Assembly (NCBI GenBank): GCA_050084985.1
Contig: JBITNC010000001.1
Coordinates: 29,512,001 to 29,576,000, forward strand
DNA: 64,000 nucleotides
Source of the DNA: Nageia nagi
Lineage: Eukaryota > Pinophyta
Direction: 5' to 3'
Below are positions 1 through 12,309 of this stretch, one piece after another (within the stretch, counting starts at the first letter, position 1; each line of letters opens with the position of its first letter). The notes under the pieces were generated by a model. The model was given only the letters and a program-made list of their open reading frames with translations, was not told the DNA's origin and searched no databases. The translations under genes were made by a program, and so were the position numbers.

Positions 1-900
1 ATATTAATTAAACCTTGATGGACATGAACCACTCCCCTATTTCTCATAAAGTAAATTTTTAGTGAGTGGAATGAAAAGTAGGAGAGATTTAATCTATACA
101 TACCCTTGAAATGATTCAAAAAAATAAATTAGAAGTCATAAAGCTTAGATTATCTACCCTCCATTATAAATAAATTTACAATTACCTTCACCACCTCATC
201 CCAAGGGTACTAAATTGAAGCAATGGGGTAGGCAAAATTCCTTTTCTCTGGTAGAGGCACATTTGCTTGTAGAAAGCCTACACCTTGTCTACAAGTGTTT
301 GCACCTATATGCTATGATTTATTACATAATTGGCCATGCCCATAATCACTTCAATCAATTAAACATTGATTATAAAGTGGTTCCTATATACTACTAATCT
401 TCCTTCATACTATATCTCTAATACTTGTCTTGACCAACTAGGATTATGACCATTCAGAGCATTTATGAATCCATTTATACCCTTTTTATAAAGAATTCAC
501 TAGACAAATTGATACTGCCTAAATTCCTCTCTAGAGGCTAGCTAAAGATGCTTTTAGCCTATCATTTTCTTTTAATGCAACCAACATGTTGAATTATTAC
601 AAGTGTTTCTCCCTATATTATGATTTCCAATTTGCCATCCCAAATTTTGAATCTCAACCCTCCATCTATCACCATTATCTACAATTTTCATTAGCTTGAT
701 CCATGGGATTACTATAGAGATTTCGTGTGTAGTTCCTTCTCTCATGATCCTTTAGGTGTTTCATTATTCACTCATGTGAGTCATGCAAGTTACTTCTCTT
801 CTCTCCTACCTTATTAGAGTCTAAGTCCTACTTTCCATCTTTACATATCAACTTCTAGTTCTCTTCAACCATACAACATATTTTTCTTATCAATCTTTTA
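1..900. other. Unassigned flank, possible LINE-1 3' end
   Basis: No gene is recognisable. The stretch lies downstream, on the minus strand, of the zf-RVT region of LINE-1. It could hold the decayed RNase H end or 3' UTR of that element, but I could not find an RNase H motif in it. Confidence 0.4.
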
Positions 901-1079
901 GCTTTCATCAACTTTTCTTGGAATATTCATCTATTTCTTTCCTTCCATACTTCCCATAACATATGAGTAAGTACCATAGAGAGATTAATTCAATGATATC
1001 TATCCCAAATTTGAATGTTTTTTCTCCTAAGATTCCTCTCCAGACTTCCTAGGTGAAAGGGGAGAATTAACTTAAATGA

Positions 1080-1680
1080 TCCATTGATTCCTCAACTTTG
1101 TAACACAATGAGAATCTATTGATCAAGATTTTTCCACTTTTCCTCAAGTTATCAATAATTAACATTCATTTCCTAAAGACTAACCATAGGAAGTGAGTTA
1201 CCTTTAGAGCGATCCCTTTAATCCAGACCTTCTTGATTGGGAATTTGCTCTCATCTACATCCAAGAGAGCTAAGTATCCCAACTTAACTGAGTACATGCC
1301 TCCTTTTCCTAGTTTCATCTTGGGATGTCATGACCATTATTTGGGGATAATGGTGCTATAATCAACATATTGCTAACTACTTTCGTAGCTAAAGAGAGAT
1401 CATGGCCTAGAGGTCATAGCATTTTCCATGATCTCTATCTATTACTATCATCCATGTAGTATTGGGCCTTCCAACCAACATTATTACTTCTCCAACTAAC
1501 CAAGTCATATAGGTTTGGAATATGAATGAGAGGTTTACCTCCTAGCCATTCATATTCCCAAAATTATGCATCCCTTCCATTGCCAATGCTCTAGGATACA
1601 TTCTCCTTTAGGATATGTCTGATTTTAGAGATGCCATTCCAAAAGGCTAAGCCTTGCCTTCTAAATTTTTTTTGAATTAA
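1080..1680 (-). pseudogene. LINE-1 zf-RVT region (broken)
   Basis: Minus-strand translation gives KVWIKGIALKVTHFLW, followed by a 'DNL' step and a degenerate 'E(E)S-x-DHL' element. This matches the VWK-x-x-P-x-K-x-x-x-FLW...HLF pattern of the zinc-binding zf-RVT domain that follows RT in plant LINEs. Just upstream (about 1650-1500) are FWNGISKIRHIL and a GNG...FWE...W segment, typical of the RT-to-zinc-finger linker. Several stops interrupt it. It acts as a nucleic-acid-binding module in intact elements. Confidence 0.75.
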
Positions 1681-2189
1681 GTTTGATCCTTTCATAAAAT
1701 ATTTTCTTTAGAAAATACTCATCCACTCCATTTAATTACTAGTACTCACTTTCCATGCAAGTTTATCCATAGTGCCATATTGAATTATTTCACACTATGG
1801 AGATTGAGAACTGCCTGATACGTAGGCTTACAAACCTTGGAATATTTTACTAAAACTATCCTTTTCTTTTCCTCCATACTAGTTTAGAGGAATTTGTTGA
1901 ATATTTGATCAATTTTCTCACATATGCTTATCAAGATTTTAAATACAAAAGCACAATATACATGCATACTCTAAAGCACTATTTTAACCAATAGGCAATT
2001 TCTAACTATAAATAGAGTTGCCCCTTTACATCCAGTAAGTTTTTTATGAAATTTATTAAATAGTGGAAATTATAACTTTTTTTGAAGATACCTATAATTT
2101 TCCTTGGCCTGCTAATTGGTGTGTGGATGAAGAAAAACTTACTTTTATTATAGTTTATATTCTATACTTTTATTATAGTTTATATTCTA

Positions 2190-3130
2190 TTAAGAAGCTC
2201 CTTTATAGAGTTGAAGGACTTTAAAATAGTTCCTTGGTTCAACCACTAATGCCTTACCAAAACTTAGTACTATATCATCCATAAATTGGTTATGGGTACT
2301 AAGAATTGGTGCGTTCAAAGGTCTAATCCCATAGATCTTTCTTGCAATTCTCCACTCATTAATTCTTCTTCTTAAGGATTCTACCATTATGATGAACAAG
2401 TATGGGAATATTGGGTGTCCCTACCTAAGCCCCCTCTCAAATAAAAAGAAGCTTGTATCCTCTCCATTAATCAAAACAAAGAATGAAGTTGTAGATATGC
2501 ATTGCTGAATCTAGGATCTCCAAGTTATAGAGAATCCAAATTTCTCATAAATCCTATCGAAAAAAATAGTTTACCTTATCATATGCTTTTTGCATATCAA
2601 GATTCAATAATAAAGTTAACATATTTTCTATTTGGGTTTAATGTAAAACTTCATGCATCTCAGTAATTCCATCCATAATATATCTACCTTGTACAAATTC
2701 CTCCTATTTTGGTGAGATAAGGTGAGGGAGGATCAATTTTAGCTTGTTGGCTAAATTTTTGGTTAGAATTTTATATATTATATTACACATGATAATTAGG
2801 AGTAATTATTTGTAATATTTGGAATCCAACACTTTTGATATTAATACCAACAAAGTAGCATTCCAATCCTTGAGAAGTTATCCAAAAGATTGTACCTCTC
2901 TTACTTCTTCAAAGACTTATGCTTCCATAATACCCTAAAATTTCTAGAAAAATTCAACAGGGAATCCATATGAGCTTGGGGATTTGTTATGAGCCATGGA
3001 GAATATAGTGTGCTCAACTTTTGCATTGGATAAAGGCATTGTGAGTCTCCTATTTTGCTCATTGGATACCAATTTTGGAATGTTCTCTAGAATTTCTGCC
3101 ATTTGGGTACTATCCAATTCTTCATCCATG
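2190..3130 (-). pseudogene. LINE-1 reverse transcriptase (broken)
   Basis: The minus strand carries RT landmarks in order: KSPSSYGFPVEFF (the usual K-A-P-G-P-D-G-F-P-x-x-F-F block) near 2950-3000; LISKVLDSKYYK (I-P-K) near 2830; a YKILTKKLANKLKLILP helix near 2760; LNLDMQKAYDKVNYFF (the conserved L-K-x-D-x-x-K-A-Y-D block) near 2600; and QFMDDIVLSF at the catalytic F/Y-x-D-D box near 2285. The two Asp of the DD box remain, but the frame is interrupted several times, so no enzyme is encoded. The order and spacing fit L1-type RT. Confidence 0.85.
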
Positions 3131-3689
3131 GATAAGAGTTGATGAAAGAATATGAATCATGTCTTCTTAATTTCTCCAATATCCTACATGAGTTCTCCTT
3201 GAACATTTTTAACTTCTAGAATCCTATTTTTACCCTATGCTTAAAGGTTGTTATTTTGAAAAACCTTGTATTATGATCACCTTTTTGAAGCCATCTAATT
3301 CTTGGATTTTTTATTGCATTTGGTTTCCTCTCTTGATAAAGTATTATGGAAATTGCATAATACTTCATTTTTCTCCTATTTAAGCTCTTTTAAAACCCTA
3401 TAGTTTCTATTTTTACCCCAATATCCACTATTATTACTTTTAGTATTTCCTTCTTTTCTTTGACTCTGTCAAATACCTCTCGATTCTAGATTTTGATTTA
3501 TTTCTTCACATGTTATAGTTTCTTTACCACCATAAATATTTTGGTCCCATAGATAGGTAGATTCCACCATTATCTTATTCTTTATTCTATCTCCTAGAGA
3601 CTTAGCCACATATTTTCAAATTGAAAGGGGGTGGTTTTTGTTAGAGCAATCTTTAATATCAATGGAAAGAGCATTATGATATGACCCAA

Positions 3690-4370
3690 ACTATGGTAGG
3701 GCACATATTTATTACTTAAGAAATTCATGTATCCATTCTTGAGAGAATAATATTCTATCCAATTTGCTCATAAATAATTCCCTCCTACTTGTCTATTTGT
3801 CTATGTGTACTTGGTTCCATGGATTCTCAAGTATGAGAAACCTATGTTACTTAGGAAATATGTAATATCTTTCATCCTTGATAGCTAGGGCCCATCTAAG
3901 GCACCCCTTTATTTCTCCTATAAGCATAGTGGGGAATTGAAGTCTCCAACTAGGAGGCAAATTTCATCTTCTTTATCATTGAGGATTTCTTCCACTCCCC
4001 TCCATAGTCTCCTTCTTTCCAATAATTTATTTTATGCATAGATGTTGATGGCATTCAATTTTTTTTGGGACATTTTGTGGATAAGTTTAATCCAAATGAA
4101 GTTAATATTTACTTGCATAATGAATCCAATGAAGAGGTCTAGGTTCTATAGAGAAAGAATCCTCCCTCATTCCCTTGATCTAGGATATATGCCATCTCTA
4201 CTTGATCCAAAATCCTATCCTTGACCATTTTAGTCTTCCCTTATTTAACCTTTATTTCCTATAGGAAAATTAAATCAAGATTCTACTTCCTATAAATCTC
4301 CCACAAAAGCCTACTTTTTGAGGGCATGCTCAAACCCCTCACATTCTAGAAGAGAACTAACATTGGGAAC
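3690..4370 (-). pseudogene. LINE-1 APE-type endonuclease remnant
   Basis: The minus strand begins with NVRGLSMPSKSRLLWE, the N-terminal N-x-R-G-L...K block of LINE apurinic-like endonucleases. It is followed by EGGFFL-like and, near 3940-3900, FNSP...EGALDGP-like fragments where the G-D-F-N catalytic block is expected. Stops and frameshifts are frequent. The family role is to nick the target for reverse transcription. The position between ORF1 and RT supports the call. Confidence 0.65.
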
Positions 4371-5029
4371 CCTTTTTGGAGGATGTTCTACCCCTGATAG
4401 TGTTTAATGTTCCTTGCTTACCATTTGTAATATCTCTTTTAGTTTCTTTCCACCTTACTTATCCTAGAGTAGGTCTTCCTTTTGATGAGATCTTATTCAT
4501 TATTTATCATTCAAATTGAGTTTTTTCCATGATTGTGCCATTTTATTTTGAGGAGATTTTTTTGTATCTTCCCTCTTTCATCCACCTTTTTCCATTCTTC
4601 CTTGGATTGTTGCACTATTTGAACCCTATCGATGGTCATCAAGTTGTTATTTGATGAGCTATCCACTTCATTTTCATCATATTATTATTCTTATTCAATT
4701 GCCTCTTCTTCATGATTATTTTGATTGATTTCTCCTTCCTCTAGGACTTCTCCTTCTACCACTTCCTTTGGTCAAGGCTTGTCCTATGATGTCTTAGGTT
4801 TCCATTTATTCTTATCCCACAATACTTTCTTTATGTATGATTTTAGAATATGATTGATGTGATTGCATAAAGAATAAAGATAATTATTTGTTTCATATTG
4901 TAGTTCTTACTTCACATCTCCAATTTCTACTTCTAGAGTATTTGATCTTGGAATATTTACTCCAAATTCAACCATAACACAAAACCACACTGCTACCATT
5001 CTAGATCAGGCTTTAGTAACATCATCTAT

Positions 5030-5405
5030 AGTATTGAATATTTTGAAGGAATTCCCAATCCCTTTGAAGATATTTTTATGCCATAGGTTGAAAGGGATAT
5101 TAGTTAGAGTCACCCAAATGGGTGCTTTCATTATCTATTCCCATAAAGGGTCAAAACTAGGTTTTTATCATTCTAGTAATAATCCTTTAGTGTCAATGAA
5201 CAAAGCCAAGCTCAAAATTTCATTTCGATCTTCATTACTAAAGGAAAAAAGCATATAATCATTGGGTAATTCTATGACATAAAAACTTCCCCTAAGCTTC
5301 CATTTAAATATTTTCCTTCTTTTGACATCATCAATATTCAATTGTGCTCCTTGGGCCTTACCAATCAGACTCAATCTTCCTCTTATTATAGTTTGGTCCA
5401 CTATA
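5030..5405 (-). pseudogene. LINE-1 ORF1, DUF4283-type region
   Basis: The open frame 5401-5168 contains FYVIELPNDYMLFSFSNEDR, matching the F-x-x-x-x-x-N-x-x-L-F-x-F-x-x-x-D-R core of DUF4283. Just downstream, in a shifted frame, is PIWVTLTNIPFNLWHKNIFK, matching the P-I-W-V-x-L-x-x-L-P-x-x-x-W motif. DUF4283 proteins are the RNA-binding gag-like products of plant LINEs. The region is broken by a frameshift near 5170. Confidence 0.75.
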
Positions 5406-5599
5406 GATCATGGGATATTCAATTTCAATTTTCCATTTTGCAAAGATTTAGCTTGTACCAAGGGGTCAAGATCTACCTTTTCCTCCTAAGAGAATAATTC
5501 TCTCTAAGGTTTCTATTTCTCCATATTAACTCCTCATTTGCCTTGCCAAGGTCAAAGGAACCCTAATCAAGGTAGGGTGATAGAAATGTATTTAGTGAA

Positions 5600-8500
5600 A
5601 TTAACCTATTCACAATCTAGACTAGCAGAGCGAATTTGATATCATCATTAAGGAATGAGTACTACTTAATGTATTGTATAAAAGAGAGTTTTAAGAAAGA
5701 ATTTATATCTATAGATGGTGACTATGAAAATCATGGTGATAATGGAGAGTGGAAAGTTTCAAATATGCATACACTTAAACGTAATGATGATACTTTTAAA
5801 GCAAGTGAATGATTTCCTAATATATAACCTTATTTTTAGATGAATCAATTAGATATTTTTCAACACAAGTGAAGCATACAAATGTAATAGAAAATGAAAG
5901 AGGTAATTCCATAATGGATTCAATGTTGAAATTATCAAAGAATCACAAACATTCTCAAACACTTATCATAATGAGGAGTAACCTATTAAAAACAAGATAT
6001 GCCATCATTAAGTATCCAATGAAGATCCATGTCTTTCCCAAATTCATAATTATACCTATGCTAAAGGTTACCATTCTTATAATAAGGAAAATGTTGTAAA
6101 TATTATTGAGGAAGGATATCAGGCAAATATTTCTTTAACACCTAAAATGATAAAGGTCAATAAGGTATGTAACATGTCCTTCCCTAATTCTCTTATTGAA
6201 AATGGTTATTTACCACATAAATGCGTAAATGATAATTTTATTTCTCTTCTTGATTTGTAAAATGAAAAAAAATGATTGAAATGATATCATGCATTCAAAT
6301 GAAATATATTTTGAAAATTATTGTAGTGAATTGATTAGCCATGAGAATAATCTTTTATTTCAAAATAATATATATATATATTTTAAATAAATCATTAGAA
6401 CTAGATGATATCAATTAAAATCCATAACTAGAAATATTTCCTTAGAAAAGTTCCTATTAATCCAACTTCCATCCCAAAGTGATGAAATTAGGTACAAACA
6501 TTTTCTTTTATTCCCTAGTTAGATGATATGAAACAACTTGACTGCTTTAGTGAGGTTGTCACTCTGAATCAAAAAGAAGTTTTAGAACTTATTTTGAATG
6601 ATCCTTGTTTCAAATTTAATTAGCATGATGCTGCATTCATTAATAGATATGATTATTCTATTGTTTCAAATATTACACACTTGTGAGTTTTCATGTCATT
6701 CTAGTTGTTGACATTGTTGAGATAAATTTTTGGTTTGATAATTAACTCATAAATTTTTATGCTTTAAATGTGCTACATTCTAAAGATGAAATATTTCAAA
6801 GTATTGGGAATACTATCCAAGTTGAAAGTATTTTATTTTATTTTGACAAAAATGAACACATGGATCTTCAAAATTGCCTGAAACACCTTTTGAAATAAAT
6901 GAAGATTTGGGATCTTAATAGAGTTTATTTTATAATTTTGTGAAGTTATGGGTTTTGCTACATTATTTTATTTTATTTTTAAAAAATATTTATGTTTATG
7001 ATAGTCTTTTTGCAAAGGCTTCATCATTTTATGCACTCTCATACAAATGATTTGCCCTTTGCATCTAATTGCACACATCACATTGTTAAGAAATAAGGAG
7101 CTAACTTGATTTGAAAAATGGATAGATTTTAATCTTGGTTGTATATTAATTAATCATGCATGGTTTATGACCCCATGAATCATTGAAAGGAATTATCTTA
7201 TTAAAAAAGGAATGAAAGATCCATTTCAATTTTAGACAATTTTGAAGGTAGATAAAACACGTTTACACTTAAAGAGTTCTATTTTGAGCATTGATCACTC
7301 TCATCGTTTATTAATAAGTAAAGAAAAAGTTATTTAACCATCCTATTATTCATCTAAAATTTTCTAATCTATAAGATTGAAAATTTTAAAGCTCAAAATT
7401 CATTAATTAAATGGTAAGGTGAGGGGTAAATCCTCACTAGATCTATAGATGCTTATTAGTATTGAGGCATCCTTAGCAATTGGCATCATGTCTCTCATAG
7501 TAATCTCTAAAAGGGTTATAGCCACCTATTAAAAGTGGGGCATCCTTAGATACCTATGTACACTTGTGGTTGGGTTAGCATAAAAATAGCAAATATTAAA
7601 CAAAGTTGGTTTCAGGAAAGAATAAAATGGTTAATGAACTTCATTGCACACACAATGATTAACTTGAAGCAAGTTCAAAAATTGGTATTATCATGAATAC
7701 CTTTGTTAATATTGATCAATTATGCATGAAATTATTGACTAAATATATTTAAATGTATGATTTTTGGAGACTAATTTTTGATCTAAGTTTATTATAGATT
7801 AATGATATGAATTTCTTATTCTTGATAATTTACTTTTACTTATCATCTGATTTTTGTAATAGAGAGCATGATTGATATTGAAATTTATTTGAAAATTTAC
7901 ATTAACCATTTTAATTTGATTAAGGATTTTTTTGGAATACATTTTGGTTCTTTTAAACTAGAGAATATTGGGATATTTTGACTTGAATAAATCAAGCCAT
8001 CTCCAAATAGAGCTAGTGTGACCACCCTAATTTTGAGATTTCAAAATATTGAATAAAAGGAGATTTTTATGTGTTTTTGAATTAACTTCATGGTTGATTA
8101 TTATTTTACTCATGATATTATTTTATATCTTTATGCTCACTACATTTGATAAATCTCCAAAATTCCCTAAGTGATTATGCTTGGTAAAGTAGTCCTTAGC
8201 TGCCATACTCGAAATAGGTGAAATCATGATACATCAAAATTAAAGTGTCAAATGGTGGAATTTATGATTTCATATAAAAGATATCAACATCATGAACTCA
8301 TTTCTCTTTACAAATCATCAAATGGAGCTACAATTTGTGAGATATTAAAATTTCAAGTGTTATTAAAAATAATCAATTGAATTAAATTACTAATTCAAAT
8401 ATTTTCAATTAGCTTTTTTAACAATTTAGAATTTTTGAAACATACCTTGAAACCACTAATTGGAAATATAATGGTTCTAATAATCTCAAAAAATTAATAG

Positions 8501-8860
8501 ATCAAGAAAAGGAGTTCATATGCAAAATTTATATGTAAAATCATTCACCGAAAATAGTTTGGCAATTTAATTCAAAATTGTTAAAATCACCTTGAGAGTA
8601 GGAAATTTTTTAAACAACTTAATCTTGTTCATTTGAAAAGATAAATATGTTGTACAACCACTCATTTTTATTAGTTTGAAATAAAGATTGTAGTAAAAGT
8701 ATTTTATTGAAAAATGGATGCTCGTATCTTGAGAAATTATAAAAGAAAGATTCAAATTTGACCAAATGCCACTAACCAATGTGAGATTGACACATTTCAC
8801 CATTTCTTTGGCTCAACAAAGTACAAATATTTTATATAAATTCAAAATACCTTAGTTGGA
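5600..8860. other. Unassigned AT-rich stretch with coding-like scraps
   Basis: I see no recognised domain. Two plus-strand stretches stay open and have ordinary amino-acid composition: about 6060-6260 (NVVNIIEEGYQANISLTP and following) and about 6520-6680 (LDDMKQLDCFSEVVTLNQKE and following). They may be remnants of one retroelement polyprotein. A TGTGACCACCCTAATTTTGA string at 8018 could be the start of a gypsy LTR, but no matching second copy was found in the window. Confidence 0.3.
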
Positions 8861-8867
8861 CTTCACA

Positions 8868-9260
8868 AATTTGGAAAACATAAGATCTATCATCTTGTAA
8901 ATGTGTGATGTGCAACGTTTAACATTTAACCAAATTCAATGTGGGCAAGTTAAAATGTGGAAAATACAAGATATACAATCTTACAAATGTGAAATGTGTG
9001 ATCTTAAATACTTAACCAAATTTAATGTTGACAAGTCACAAATATATAAAACACAAGATCTACCATATTGCAAATGTGTGATTATCAACATAACCAAATT
9101 CAATGTGGGCAAGTTGCAAATGTGGAAAAAATAAGATCTACCATCTTGAAAATGTGTGACTTGCAACCTAAGGATGGTAAAGGGAGAACCAAGGTAAGGT
9201 CACACTTCATAAATTTGGAAAATGCTACCTCCTTTATCTTGTGTATTTGTGACCTATGAC
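8868..9260. repeat. Tandem array, period about 75-88 bp
   Basis: The phrase ATAAGATCTACCATCTTG-AAATGTGTGA recurs at about 8880, 8965, 9053 and 9128, with a more degenerate copy near 9225. Each copy is followed by a variant of AACCAAATTCAATGTGGGCA. Spacing is about 85, 88 and 75 bp. Short open frames on both strands here arise from the repeat and are not genes. Confidence 0.85.
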
Positions 9261-11080
9261 CTAAGGATGAAGAAGGGAATCTTGACCATTAAATGACCAT
9301 AACTTTCAAATTAGAACTCTATTTTAAGTGTTTTCAAAAGAATTGTAAATGAGATAAGATTATCTACAACCTAATAAATGTTTGAGGAGTGAAGATAATG
9401 ATGGAAAATAGAAAATTAAAGAAATAGTTTAATCACACTAATGAAAGTATAGAAGTGTTGATTGTTAAATGATCATAACTTTCACACAAAACTCTATTTT
9501 TAGTTCCATTATAATTGTTGGAAATAAGAAGGAGAAGTATTTGATATGAAAATATAAAACAATGATCTAAAGCTACCTAGGCATGTTAGAAATTATTATT
9601 TACTCACTCACCTTTGAAAACATGATATTTTAATAAGGGGGTATTATTTTTTGTTTTAGTTTTATTTTGTGCTTAAAGATTTTATTTATAATTTAATAAG
9701 AGGATATTATTTGTAGGATAAATACATACATAGATTCTATTGAGGGATATGAGAATGTGAGTTTTGGATAGCACTACACAAAGATATGAAACAAATATAA
9801 TGGATTGAGCATATGGAAACTTCAAGTGAGATATAGAGATTCAAGAAAAGGTTAATAAGTATGTAACTTCATTGTTGGAATTATTTTTGGCTGAAAGAAA
9901 CTTGAAAAAAAGGATTTACAACCTCAAAAGGCTTAATATGACACATGGAAACATAGGGAAATTAGTTATAATTTTTGTATAGGCCAGATATCTTTAAATT
10001 TCCTTATATTTTCAATTTCATTGTAATAATATTTAGATAAATTTTTGAAGTGATACTTGGAAGTAGGCTAGGTAATTAGGGTCTTGAAAATTCAAGGAAG
10101 TTGAAAAGGCATTATAGGTTTGGGTAACCAAAGAGTCATTTTAGGAATCTCTTATAAGGAAAAAAATTGATGTAATGAAGCCTTTTATATCAATAATGGA
10201 ATCACTTTTTATTCTATCTTGTGTTGTTTATTTTCTTATGAGATTGTTCTTAAGAGAAAGAATAAAGTTACAAGTCTATTAATTAGTAATTTTATCCTTG
10301 ATTCTAAATTGATTTCCATTCATGAGTTATCAAGTTTGTACAACTAACTTGTTGAGGTAGATGGCTGTTTTATGAAATCTATACAACATTGGGAAAACAT
10401 CTTGGGAAGATACATACATACTAATGCAAATTGATATCTTTGGTATAAAATAGAGTGATTAAAACCATCAAAATAAATATGAGAATTCAATAATCTAACA
10501 TGCTTGCATTGTAGTTAGATTGGATTGAAGGATTTCACCTATAAGAAATATCAAATACAAGTTAACTCTCATGATTAAATATTTCTTATAATGGTAAGCA
10601 TGGTTAAAGTTATGACACCATCATGAAGGAAATCCATGTTACTACTTGAGGACCACGTCATATCAAAAGGAGGGTTTTTAACCCATTATTGTCCTAATTT
10701 TTCTCTAATAAGAAAAACCTATCAACATAACCATAAGCCCCTTGTAAAGGTATCATTAAACATATAAATTTTTTTATAGGTTTAGGGTAAAATTAAATAT
10801 GAATCTCCATAAATTTGTGAATATTAGGAATTTTTAAATTTAGATTTGGGAAGTATGGTAGGTCCTTGTTCTTGCTTATTATTTTAGAGATTTTTCTAAT
10901 TTTGTTGGTAGTATCATCAATACTTTTCCAAGGATTCGATAATTATAAATTTAAATCACCTATATCATAAAATAAGTGTCCCATTTCATCTTAAAAATTA
11001 TAAAAAAATCTATTTACTTTGATAGATTAACAACTTATACATTGATTATATATGAATAAATATTGAATTTAAGTAACTTG
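9261..11080. other. Unassigned AT-rich stretch
   Basis: No protein domain was recognised on either strand. The section around 10160-10210 (a run resembling TTTTATATCAATAATGGAATC) looks like the polyadenylation end of an LTR, but no paired copy, primer site or target duplication was found to support it. Confidence 0.3.
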
Positions 11081-11425
11081 ATGATAAATTTTGGCAAATC
11101 TAGTAAAAAATTGATGATAATTGAGTAGCAAATTTATGGTTACTCAATAGGGAATTTGTGAAGACTCGTTAATATATTTTTGATGACTTAGTAGCATATT
11201 TATGGTAATCCTATAGCATATATATATTTCCCAACAAGAAATTTGTGATGACTTGATAGAAAATTTATAATTACAATATAGAACATTTTTAATGACTCGA
11301 TAACATATTTATGATTGAATGGTAGAAAATCTATGATGCCTTGGTAGCATATTTATGATGATTCAATATAAAATTTATGATGTCTCAGTACTAGATTTTA
11401 GATAACTCTGTAGCAATTTTGGTGT
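11080..11425. repeat. Degenerate minisatellite, period about 25 bp
   Basis: Variants of ATTTATGATGACTCGATAGC recur about a dozen times (for example near 11120, 11150, 11185, 11255, 11290, 11325, 11355 and 11380). Units vary from about 22 to 30 bp and are heavily diverged, so this is an old array. Confidence 0.75.
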
Positions 11426-12148
11426 AGGGTATCTTATAGAGAGTGTAACTTTTGATCTAGAGTTTTTTTTTTTAAATATTTTTTTAAAGCAAAAATCTCA
11501 ATGAGTAAGACACATTATAACCTTAAAAAAATCACTTACAAATACCCTAAAAATTAGCTTTAAAGTTTTTATAGTGATATACCATAGAAAAAGCAATAGA
11601 GATCTACTAATGGTAACATGTAAAAATATTTAAAGAGGTTAGATATTAGGGTACAAATGATGATTTAGAGTGGACCTTATGGCTACCATGCATGATACTA
11701 ACCATGTATATTTTTACGCATCTTCTAGTTTTATAAGATTTAGCATATTTTTAGTCTTTATACCTTTTTCTTATCAAGTTAATAATTTTGCCAATTTTAT
11801 TTATATTTTTTATAATTCACGTATGAAATCCACCAAGCATTGCAAATAAGTTTGCACTAAATACACCATTATTTGTAAATTAGTTTCTAGTAAATTTGCT
11901 AAAATTTTATAAGGTAGGTTTGGATAAGATATTAAAATTTACCTTGAAAATTGAGAAATTTTAAAAATGGTCATAAAATAAAATGCCTATACATTTCAAA
12001 ATTACACGTTCATTTTTGGCCAAGGAAAAGGTCTATAACCAAATTCAAAATGGTAATCTTTGGGGTTTACCTAGGGTGAATGAAATATGATGAGGAATGA
12101 AATAGGATGGATAAAAGTTGATTAATAAAAATGGATAGTATTAGATTT
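11426..12148. other. Unassigned AT-rich stretch
   Basis: Nothing recognisable: no domain, terminal motif or repeat structure beyond simple A/T runs. Confidence 0.3.
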
Positions 12149-12301
12149 TGTAAGAAGTTACAATAAATATAAGGCAAAAACATTGTATTTTATTCAAGAG
12201 AAGATTAAATACATCACAAAGTGACTTTACATATTCACTCCATTTGTGACCTTTGGATAACAATATAAATATTTTAATCCTTAAGGATTAGTTATTTAAC
12301 A
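12149..12301 (-). repeat. Copia A 3' LTR, about 153 bp
   Basis: On the minus strand the sequence starts TGTTAAATAAC directly after a TAAGGGGGG polypurine tract (12302-12310) and ends CTTCTTACA. TG...CA ends after a polypurine tract are the expected LTR layout, and very short LTRs are common in some plant copia lineages. There is no second LTR to confirm it because the element's 5' part is missing. Confidence 0.6.
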
Positions 12302-12309
12302 CCCCCCTT

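Larger units (their letters stand above)
900..5600 (-). mobile_element. Decayed L1-like LINE retrotransposon (LINE-1)
   Basis: Read on the minus strand, the segment shows the plant L1 module order: a DUF4283 nucleic-acid-binding ORF1 region (about 5400-5030), an endonuclease start (about 4360), reverse transcriptase (about 3130-2200) and a zf-RVT region (about 1650-1080). Frameshifts and stops break every module into frames of at most about 80 codons. No terminal poly(A) or target duplication was seen, so both ends are approximate. In family terms such elements move by target-primed reverse transcription; this copy cannot encode any working protein. The module order makes the LINE call secure. 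Confidence 0.85.

Noticed and set aside
8901-9134. Cys/Lys-rich plus-strand frame resembling a repeat protein
   Set aside because: The apparent protein repeats come from the ~85-bp tandem array, whose unit length is variable and mostly not divisible by three.
8018-10375. Large gypsy LTR starting TGTGACCACCC
   Set aside because: No second copy, target duplication or convincing primer site was found; kept only as a remark.
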